From Arthrobacter cheniae (GTDB lineage Bacteria; Actinomycetota; Actinomycetes; Actinomycetales; Micrococcaceae), in assembly GCF_003602275.1 (NCBI RefSeq), contig NZ_QZVT01000012.1:21841-68962 (forward strand): a DNA stretch of 47,122 nucleotides, in the 5' to 3' direction. Positions 41,739 through 47,122 of the stretch are shown here, in pieces (within the stretch, counting starts at the first letter, position 1; each line of letters opens with the position of its first letter). The position numbers and the translations under genes were made by a program. Below the pieces are notes generated by a model, which saw only the letters and a list, made by a program, of their open reading frames with translations, was not told the origin of the DNA and ran no database searches.

Positions 41739-43112
41739 GTGTTCCGCAATTCTGCAGAGGCCGATGTGCACGGGGCGTGGGAGCGTTTCGTGCGGGGCGA
41801 GGACGATGTCTACGGTGTGCGGCCGGAAGTGGCAATTTCCTGGCAGCGGTCCCGGGATCAGTATCGTGTGGACCCGTTCCTGTCCGAGGTGCCCAACGCC
41901 GTCTCGCAGGTCACGCACTCCCTGGATCAGGATGTGGTCTTCGCGGAGCTGGGTTTCTGTGCTGCCGCGATGGCCCAGGAGGTGGCCGACGCCGGAGGCG
42001 TGGTGACCATCGCCGACGCCAATGGCAGGGTCCTGTCGGCCTGGGGGGATAAGACCACCAGGTCGATCGCCACCGCCGGCGGCCTGGCACCCTGGTTCTG
42101 CTGGTCCGAAAGTGCGGTCGGCACGAACAGTATGGGCACCGCGCTGACAGCTCACCGGGCGGTGATGATCAAGCAGTCCGAACACTGGTGCCAGGCCTTC
42201 CACGACTGGTCCTGCGGGGCGATCGCGGTACGCGACCTGGTCAGCAGGGCACCTTTGGCTGTCCTGAACATCTCGAGTTGGCGCAAGGACCTACCCCTGT
42301 CGGCGAAGAGGTGGCTGGAGAAGTCCGCCGCCCACACCCAGAACAGTCTGCGCAAACGCGCCCAGGACAGCGGCGGCGAACTCCTCGCCGCCTATGCCCA
42401 GGCTCGGGGTAAGTCGAACAGCCCCCTGGTCGCCGTCGACACGGCAGGATCTGTCGTGATCGCCGACGACACCGCCAGCGTCATGCTCGGCGTACCGGCC
42501 AACATGCCGGCGGTCGACCCGGTGGTCCGGTGGACTCCGCAACTACCCACCCTCATCCATGCCGCCCGCTACGCCACCAAACGGTCCACCTCGGACCCGG
42601 GGTGGACCGGCTCGACGCAGATCTTCACCCCCCTGGCCGACCAGCCATCACCGATCGGGATCCGCCCGGTCTTTCTGCACAGCTATCTGATCGGACATCT
42701 GATCTCCTTCGGCGTCTCCGACGGCGAGCAGTTCCCGCGCACCGAAACAGGCACCGTCACGCCGGGAAAAGCCCGTCGGATCGTGGCCCTGCGCGAAGAG
42801 AACCGGATGGTGCTCCTGGGAACGGCTGAGGTCGCCGTGGCCGAATCCGACGGCAACCAGGTATGGCTGCACACCGACCAGGGCCGACTACCAGCGGCCC
42901 TGTCCGGCCTGGACAAACTCGAGAACGACCTCGCCGACACCGGCGGATTCCTGCGGGTACACCGCCAATATCTGGTCAACCTCAGCCGCGTCCGGGAAGT
43001 CGAACGCCGCGACAAAGGCGAACTCCTCCTCGTCATGGACGACCCCGACAACACCCTGATCCCGGTATCCCGACGAAACACCCCAGCAGTACGCCGCGCA
43101 CTGAATATCTGA
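41739..43112 (+). CDS. GAF-LytTR transcriptional regulator
   Basis: This 457-residue protein has an AcoR-like N-terminal half (VRPEVAISWQRSRDQYRVDP, then a GAF domain at about 65-180: VVTIADANGRVLSAWGD ... SESAVGTNSMGTALTAHRAV) and a C-terminal LytTR DNA-binding domain (VAVAESDGNQVWLHTDQGRLPA ... FLRVHRQYLVNLSRVREVER). The family that this N-terminus resembles normally carries a sigma54-activating AAA domain; here LytTR replaces it. The start is a GTG without a clear ribosome site. It is convergent with the PQQ operon and is the likely local regulator of an alcohol- or C1-oxidation region. Confidence 0.82.
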   Translation: MFRNSAEADVHGAWERFVRGEDDVYGVRPEVAISWQRSRDQYRVDPFLSEVPNAVSQVTHSLDQDVVFAELGFCAAAMAQEVADAGGVVTIADANGRVLSAWGDKTTRSIATAGGLAPWFCWSESAVGTNSMGTALTAHRAVMIKQSEHWCQAFHDWSCGAIAVRDLVSRAPLAVLNISSWRKDLPLSAKRWLEKSAAHTQNSLRKRAQDSGGELLAAYAQARGKSNSPLVAVDTAGSVVIADDTASVMLGVPANMPAVDPVVRWTPQLPTLIHAARYATKRSTSDPGWTGSTQIFTPLADQPSPIGIRPVFLHSYLIGHLISFGVSDGEQFPRTETGTVTPGKARRIVALREENRMVLLGTAEVAVAESDGNQVWLHTDQGRLPAALSGLDKLENDLADTGGFLRVHRQYLVNLSRVREVERRDKGELLLVMDDPDNTLIPVSRRNTPAVRRALNI

Positions 43113-43212
43113 ACCCCACCCGACACCCGAGCATGACCGCGTCACCGTAGCCGTGATGGTCGTGCGCGATCCAAGCTCCACTCCACGGTTGCTGTCCTCG
43201 CGCAGAATCTCC

Positions 43213-43413
43213 TCAGTGTTGGTGCACTTCGCAGGCGCAGTACATGTTTCGGCACGTGTAGCACGCGGGCATCGTCTTGCAGCGCGGACACGGTTGGCAA
43301 TCGACCGGCTCTAGGTGCCGGTCAGCATTCGTCGCTGAGTAGGGCTCCCCGCAGTGGTAGCACGGCGGCCGCATCTTGTCTTTCTCCACGTCGCTCACGT
43401 CGATATCCGGCAT
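43213..43413 (-). CDS. small Cys-rich protein at the end of the PQQ operon
   Basis: This 66-residue protein has nine cysteines arranged as PCYHC (18, 21), CQPCPRC (39, 42, 45), CYTC (51, 54) and YCAC (59, 61), with four histidines, two of them at the C-terminus. The pattern suggests two zinc or other metal centres. Its ATG overlaps the stop of the MntP-like gene by one base (TGATG), so it is co-translated with the PQQ operon. No known family is recognised. A metal-chaperone or small redox role is only an inference. Confidence 0.75.
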   Translation of the reverse strand: MPDIDVSDVEKDKMRPPCYHCGEPYSATNADRHLEPVDCQPCPRCKTMPACYTCRNMYCACEVHQH

Positions 43414-43970
43414 CAGAAGTCAGCCACGCCCGCGACCACCAGGCCGGCCATCAGCAGGAACGCGATCCCGGTCAACAGATCCGTACGTATGCGGGGGATG
43501 AAGTTGGCGATGGTGCGGCCGATCTGGTGTCCAGCCAGCGACAGCACGAAGGTAGTGAAGGCGAACAGGAAGGGTGCAATCCAAGGAGAGAAGCCTGCGA
43601 GACCGAGGGCCGCGCCCGCCGCCAGGTTGTCGATCGCCAGCGGCACAGGCAACCAGCGCCTAGCCGTTTTCATATCCATGTCGGCATGATCGGGTGATCG
43701 AAGTGCCCTGATTGTAAGGAACAGGCCGTACCCGCCAAGACCCGCTACGGCGATCGCCTCGGCGGCGTCGGCCATCCCGGTCGTAGACATCCTGGATCCC
43801 AGGTACCCGCCGCCAAGCATCCCGACGAGCGGTGCCATACCATCCCAGAAGGCGAAGATGGCGGATGTCTTGACGGACGTACGCCAGGACGGTTTGAGTC
43901 CCCCAAGCACGAGCGAAGTCCGGAAATTGTCCATACCCAGACCGAATCCGAGTGTCATCAGGGCGATCAT
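43413..43970 (-). CDS. MntP-like (DUF204) membrane transporter
   Basis: This 185-residue membrane protein has six hydrophobic helices in two inverted repeats. The MntP signature aspartates occur in GLGMDNFRTSLVLG (helix 1) and LAIDNLAAGAALG (helix 4). Known MntP proteins export manganese. The ATG shares a base with the pqqE stop (TAATG), so expression is coupled to PQQ synthesis. Export or supply of a metal that competes with the Ca2+ or lanthanide of a PQQ enzyme is a possible role, not shown. A longer frame to 44162 overlaps pqqE and is rejected. Confidence 0.78.
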   Translation of the reverse strand: MIALMTLGFGLGMDNFRTSLVLGGLKPSWRTSVKTSAIFAFWDGMAPLVGMLGGGYLGSRMSTTGMADAAEAIAVAGLGGYGLFLTIRALRSPDHADMDMKTARRWLPVPLAIDNLAAGAALGLAGFSPWIAPFLFAFTTFVLSLAGHQIGRTIANFIPRIRTDLLTGIAFLLMAGLVVAGVADF

Positions 43971-45148
43971 TACGTCCCTTTCAATACGGTGCGGGACAGC
44001 TGGACCGGCGTGCCGGCCGTCTTTCCCGGCGTCGCTCCGACTGCCCGCTTCGTGCGGCCTACCTTCGCGCGAGGAATCAGCGGGCCGTCCTTCGGCCGCT
44101 GTGGGTCGTTGGCCGCCGCAACCGCCGCCTCCACCAGCCCGTGATCGGGAGAGAGGTGACACACCGGGTCAGTGCGGGCGGCGTCACCGGTGAGGGCGAA
44201 GGCCTGGCAGCGACAGCCGCCGAAGTCGATCTCCTTGCGGTCACAGCTACGGCAGGGGTCCGGCATCCACGCGTCACCGCGGTACTGCTGAAACAGTGGG
44301 GACTCAGTCCAGATCCACTCCAGCGAGTGCTCCCGCACGGTGGCAGGGGGCAGATTGAGGCCGCGAGCCAGCTCGTGGGCGGCCGGGCACGGCAGCGCCT
44401 CACCGTTGGGCACCACGGTGAACTGGCGACTGGCCCAACCGTCCATGCAGGGCTTGGGGTACTTGCTGTAGTAGTCGGGGATGACGTAGATGATGTCGAT
44501 CCGGTCCCCGATCCGCTCCCGGGCTGCCTGCACCACCGCTTCCGCACCCTCCAGCTGGTCTCTGGTCGGCAGCAACTCGGCCTGGTTGGGGCCCGCCCAG
44601 CCGGCATACTGCGTGTTCGCCAGCTCCACACGGTCAGCCTCCATCGCCTCCGCCATGTCGAGGATGCCGCCGATGCGGTCGATGTTCTGACGGTGTAGTA
44701 CGACGTTGAGGGTGAGTGGCCAGCCCAGCTTCTTGATGAGCCCCGCGGCCACCCGCTTGCGCTCGAACGAGGAAGTGACGGCAATTTGGTCCGACAAGGC
44801 CTGGTCATCGGCCTGGATGCTGAGCTGCACGTGGTCGAGACCGGCTGCGCGGAGTTGTTCCGCGCGACGGGTGGATAGGCCGAGCCCACTGGTGATCAGG
44901 TTGGTGTACAGACCCAACTGGTTGGCGTGCTGCACCAACTCGACGATGTCGTGGCGCTGCAGCGGCTCGCCGCCCGAGAGGTGCAGCTGAAGCACGCCCA
45001 GGTCGGCGGCTTCGGAGAATACCCGCTTCCACTCCTCGGTACTCAGCTCGTCGCGATAGTCGTCGAGCTGGAGAGGATTGGAGCAGTAGCCGCACTGCAA
45101 TGGACAGGAGTACGTGAGCTCTGCGAGCAGTCCGTATGGCTTATCCAT
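43970..45148 (-). CDS. pqqE: PQQ biosynthesis radical SAM protein
   Basis: This 392-residue radical SAM enzyme forms the carbon-carbon crosslink between the glutamate and tyrosine of PqqA. The cluster motif CPLQCGYC (C15, C19, C22) is near the N-terminus, followed by LHLSGGEPLQRHD and ELANTQYAGWAGPNQ typical of PqqE. The SPASM domain cysteines are visible in KPCMDGWASRQFTVVPNGEALPCPAA and DPCRSCDRKEIDFGGCRCQAF. The C-terminal 60-residue tail is rich in Lys/Arg/Pro. It overlaps the end of pqqD by eight bases. A dedicated PqqD chaperone gene is adjacent, as required. Confidence 0.95.
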   Translation of the reverse strand: MDKPYGLLAELTYSCPLQCGYCSNPLQLDDYRDELSTEEWKRVFSEAADLGVLQLHLSGGEPLQRHDIVELVQHANQLGLYTNLITSGLGLSTRRAEQLRAAGLDHVQLSIQADDQALSDQIAVTSSFERKRVAAGLIKKLGWPLTLNVVLHRQNIDRIGGILDMAEAMEADRVELANTQYAGWAGPNQAELLPTRDQLEGAEAVVQAARERIGDRIDIIYVIPDYYSKYPKPCMDGWASRQFTVVPNGEALPCPAAHELARGLNLPPATVREHSLEWIWTESPLFQQYRGDAWMPDPCRSCDRKEIDFGGCRCQAFALTGDAARTDPVCHLSPDHGLVEAAVAAANDPQRPKDGPLIPRAKVGRTKRAVGATPGKTAGTPVQLSRTVLKGT

Positions 45149-45419
45149 GGTCTACCTCCATGCCGTGCTTCGTGACGAGATCGGCCACGAAGCGTTGAAC
45201 GTCGCCGTCGGCGACCTGGTCGTATCGGCCGCGCAGCTCGGCCCCGATTTCTGCGATAGTCCGCTGCGAGTCGCATAACTCCACGATTGCAGCGCCGGTA
45301 GCATTGATGACCCAGACCGTCTCGGGTGAGAGCAGCGCGTGTTCTCCGCGTGCGGCGTTGAAGACCATCCGTACGTGCGGAGCCAGCCGTGGTCGGGCAG
45401 TCGGGTCAGTGATGTCCAT
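45141..45419 (-). CDS. pqqD: PQQ biosynthesis peptide chaperone
   Basis: This 92-residue protein is the RiPP recognition element that binds PqqA and delivers it to PqqE. The winged-helix pattern RLAPHVRMVFNAARGEHALLSPETVWVINATGAAIVELCDSQRTIAEIGAEL is complete. The ATG at 45419 overlaps the end of pqqC by 14 bases; the open frame up to 45437 would add only a few residues and is not required. In some organisms pqqC and pqqD are fused, which agrees with the close coupling here. Confidence 0.93.
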   Translation of the reverse strand: MDITDPTARPRLAPHVRMVFNAARGEHALLSPETVWVINATGAAIVELCDSQRTIAEIGAELRGRYDQVADGDVQRFVADLVTKHGMEVDHG

Positions 45420-46098
45420 AGCCCTGCTCCATGGCATCGAGCATGCTCCACAGCACGTCGCACTTGAATGATAGCGCCGCCACCGCGGCTGCCTGAGTCT
45501 CCGGGGTCACGCAGTGCTTGCGGACGATCTCGAGACCGTGCTCCGAGTCGCGGGGGGCCTGGGTGAGGCGGGACCGGAAGTAAGCGAGACCCTCCGGATC
45601 GATCCAGGTGTAGTAGCGTTCGAATGCCGCGAGCCGGTTTGCCATCAGGTTGGGTGCGAACAACTCGGTCAGCGAGGACGCAACGGCTTCCACCCACGGC
45701 TTGGTACGCGTGAAGGTGACATAGGCGTCGACGGCGAATCGCACACCGGGGAGCAGGTGCCGTGAGTCCTCGACCTCTGCACGGGTCAAGCCGACGGCCT
45801 CGCTCAGGCGCAGCCAGGACTCGATTCCGCCGGTTCCCTCGGTGGTACCGTCGTGGTCTATGACGCGCTGGACCCAGCGGCGCCGTACCTCACGGTCAGG
45901 GCAGCTGCTGAGGATCGCCCCGTCCTTCCGGGGAATGTTCACCTGATAGTAGAAGCGATTGGCCACCCACCCTCGGATCTCCTCCCGGCTGGACTCTCCA
46001 TCATTCATCCGACGATGGAAGGGATGCTCGCTGTGGTACTGCTTGGCGTGCGCGCGGAGCGTCTCCTCGAGTTCATCGGGTGTGAGTACTACCGTCAT
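45406..46098 (-). CDS. pqqC: pyrroloquinoline-quinone synthase
   Basis: This 230-residue all-helical enzyme carries out the last oxidation and ring closure to PQQ. The active-site stretch FYYQVNIPRKDGAIL and the blocks HDGTTEGTGGIESWL, SLTELFAPNLMANRLAAFERYY and CVTPETQAAAVAALSFKCDVLW match PqqC. The ATG at 46098 has AGGAG seven bases upstream. The stop overlaps pqqD. Confidence 0.95.
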   Translation of the reverse strand: MTVVLTPDELEETLRAHAKQYHSEHPFHRRMNDGESSREEIRGWVANRFYYQVNIPRKDGAILSSCPDREVRRRWVQRVIDHDGTTEGTGGIESWLRLSEAVGLTRAEVEDSRHLLPGVRFAVDAYVTFTRTKPWVEAVASSLTELFAPNLMANRLAAFERYYTWIDPEGLAYFRSRLTQAPRDSEHGLEIVRKHCVTPETQAAAVAALSFKCDVLWSMLDAMEQGYGHH

Positions 46099-46107
46099 CG
46101 TTGCTCC

Positions 46108-47004
46108 TTAGATTTCAATTTCCAGCCCGTCCACGGCGACCTCCAGGCCATGGCGATGGAGGTCCATCCGTTCCGGCGAATCGTCGAGCAAGATCGGATT
46201 GGTGTTGTTGATGTGAGTATAAATTTTGCGATCGATGGGTAACGGCGACAGCAACTCAAGGCTGCCGCCCGGCCCACTGATAGGTACATGTCCCATGTCC
46301 CGCGAGGTCTTGCTGGCCAGGCCGAGGCTGGGCATCTCGTCATCATGCCAGCAGGTGCCATCAACCAATAAGGCGGAGGAACCTGTCAACTCCTCCAGGA
46401 GGTCGGGCGTGAGTTGCTGGACGCACGGGAGGTAGACCAAGCTTCGACCGCTGGTGGTGTCGGTGACGCGGTAACCCACGACCCGGCCTTCCGACGCGGC
46501 CCCGGGGAAGCGCACCCGCTTTTCGGTGGGGACATCGAACGCGGAGTACGAGAGCCCCTCCCCCAACAGCACCTCGGCGCCAGGGATCACGGGTCGCCAC
46601 GTGACCGGACAGTACGCCTCGAGCGTCCGCAAGATCCCGGTTCCGGTGGAAAGTGTCTCGTAGACCGACTCCGTTGCGTGAACCTCGAGTCCGCGGCCCT
46701 CGCGCATCAGGAGCAGTCCGAGGGTGTGATCGAGTTCCGCGTCAGTGAGCAGCACGGCCTGCAGCCGGCCCACACTCCCATCGTCGGGATGTAGTCCTGG
46801 AAAGGACTCGATCTGTGACTGGATGTCTGGTGAGGCGTTGATGAGGAACCATTGCTGGCGGTCGTTCGAGCTTATCGCGATGGATGATTGGGAGCGCGGG
46901 GTGCAGGGGCGTGAGCCGTTTCGTACGGCTCGGCACTGGGGGCAAGCGCAGTTCCATTGAGGGAACCCGCCGCCGGCGGCTGATCCCAGTACGCGTACCC
47001 ACAT
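46108..47004 (-). CDS. pqqB: PQQ biosynthesis hydroxylase
   Basis: This 298-residue metallo-beta-lactamase-fold protein hydroxylates the crosslinked peptide intermediate. The N-terminal VRVLGSAAGGGFPQWNCACPQC holds the structural CxCxxC (C19, C21, C24). LLTDAELDHTLGLLLMREG holds the metal Asp/His residues and DLLEELTGSSALLVDGTCWHDDEM and YTHINNTNPIL complete the family pattern. The ATG at 47004 is chosen on homology; AAGGG is about ten bases upstream. A hairpin separates it from the preceding pqqA. Confidence 0.94.
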   Translation of the reverse strand: MWVRVLGSAAGGGFPQWNCACPQCRAVRNGSRPCTPRSQSSIAISSNDRQQWFLINASPDIQSQIESFPGLHPDDGSVGRLQAVLLTDAELDHTLGLLLMREGRGLEVHATESVYETLSTGTGILRTLEAYCPVTWRPVIPGAEVLLGEGLSYSAFDVPTEKRVRFPGAASEGRVVGYRVTDTTSGRSLVYLPCVQQLTPDLLEELTGSSALLVDGTCWHDDEMPSLGLASKTSRDMGHVPISGPGGSLELLSPLPIDRKIYTHINNTNPILLDDSPERMDLHRHGLEVAVDGLEIEI

Positions 47005-47039
47005 GTGCGATGACACCCTTTGTGTTGTGTGGTTGGTGG

Positions 47040-47066
47040 GGTGCCGGGCCGTGGTGGCCCGGCACC
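47040..47066 (-). other. intercistronic hairpin between pqqA and pqqB
   Basis: A perfect 11-bp stem (47040-47050 with 47056-47066) with a 5-base loop lies 13 bases after the pqqA stop. There is no U-run. Such a hairpin can stabilise the abundant pqqA message and reduce read-through to pqqBCDE, as PqqA is needed in excess over the enzymes. Confidence 0.65.
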
Positions 47067-47079
47067 TCACCGTGTTGTG

Positions 47080-47122
47080 TTACTTGGTGGCGACGTAGGC
47101 GGTTACCTCGGACGACACGCGG
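47080..47122 (-). CDS. pqqA: PQQ precursor peptide (3' part only)
   Basis: Only the last 13 codons are in the window: RVSSEVTAYVATK followed by TAA at 47080-47082. E-V-T-A-Y is the conserved ExxxY core whose Glu and Tyr become PQQ. The start lies outside the window. The position directly upstream of pqqB and the core motif make this assignment firm despite its small size. Confidence 0.88.
   Translation of the reverse strand, partial: RVSSEVTAYVATK

Noticed and set aside
43971..44162. N-terminal extension of the MntP-like gene
   Set aside because: Would lie inside pqqE; the ATG at 43970 overlapping the pqqE stop gives the normal family length.

Overview
The window is high-GC DNA with dense, often overlapping genes, many GTG starts and class II-type transport and regulatory families typical of Actinobacteria. 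Gene content (PepC, DUF4383, DUF1206, TipA-like MerR, PucR next to ald, an XRE-cupin regulator with glxBCD) fits Micrococcaceae, most likely an Arthrobacter-like soil bacterium. This assignment is inferred from gene families and composition, not from a marker gene. No rRNA, tRNA, insertion sequence or CRISPR array was found.

Layout. 1-7.6 kb: a DUF4383 membrane protein (5' end outside the window), a TetR regulator, a STAS-like protein, a beta-phosphoglucomutase/GH65 disaccharide phosphorylase pair, and a DHA2-type MFS exporter with its own TetR regulator. 7.7-20.6 kb: a complete L-rhamnose catabolic locus. A CUT2 ABC importer (rhaT-P-Q-S), a second FucI/AraA-like isomerase and the mutarotase rhaM lie on the minus strand. 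rhaI, a bifunctional aldolase/dehydrogenase and rhaB lie on the plus strand. A LacI-type regulator sits between them, and identical 12-bp operators are placed just downstream of strong sigma70 promoters of both arms. 20.6-28.3 kb: mixed chromosomal genes: a DUF2256-DUF3253 protein, DUF1206, a GGDEF protein, a TipA-like MerR regulator, a small zinc-ribbon protein, a lone excisionase-like HTH protein, and a PucR regulator divergent from alanine dehydrogenase.

28.3-35.4 kb: a tight minus-strand operon of a type III glutamine synthetase/gamma-glutamylmethylamide synthetase-like ligase, three glutamate-synthase-like subunits (glxB, glxC, glxD) and a monomeric sarcosine-oxidase-like flavoenzyme. 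An XRE-cupin regulator lies downstream and a divergent HutD-like protein upstream. The set resembles the N-methylglutamate route of methylamine use, with one monomeric oxidase in place of the usual four-subunit dehydrogenase. 35.4-36.7 kb is gene-poor and contains an 18-bp minisatellite. 36.7-39.7 kb: an ECF41-type sigma factor, a DUF1059 protein behind an ECF41-like promoter, and a Tat-exported PhoD phosphatase behind a PHO-box-like repeat. 39.9-41.2 kb: aminopeptidase C.

41.2-47.1 kb: after a 529-bp intergenic region with a 17-bp perfect inverted repeat come a GAF-LytTR regulator and, convergent to it, a PQQ operon pqqA(partial)-B-C-D-E followed by an MntP-like transporter and a 66-residue Cys-rich protein, all translationally overlapped after pqqC. 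PQQ synthesis in a Micrococcaceae-like genome, close to a methylamine-type operon, is the most unusual part of the window and suggests an accessory C1/alcohol oxidation region that continues to the right.
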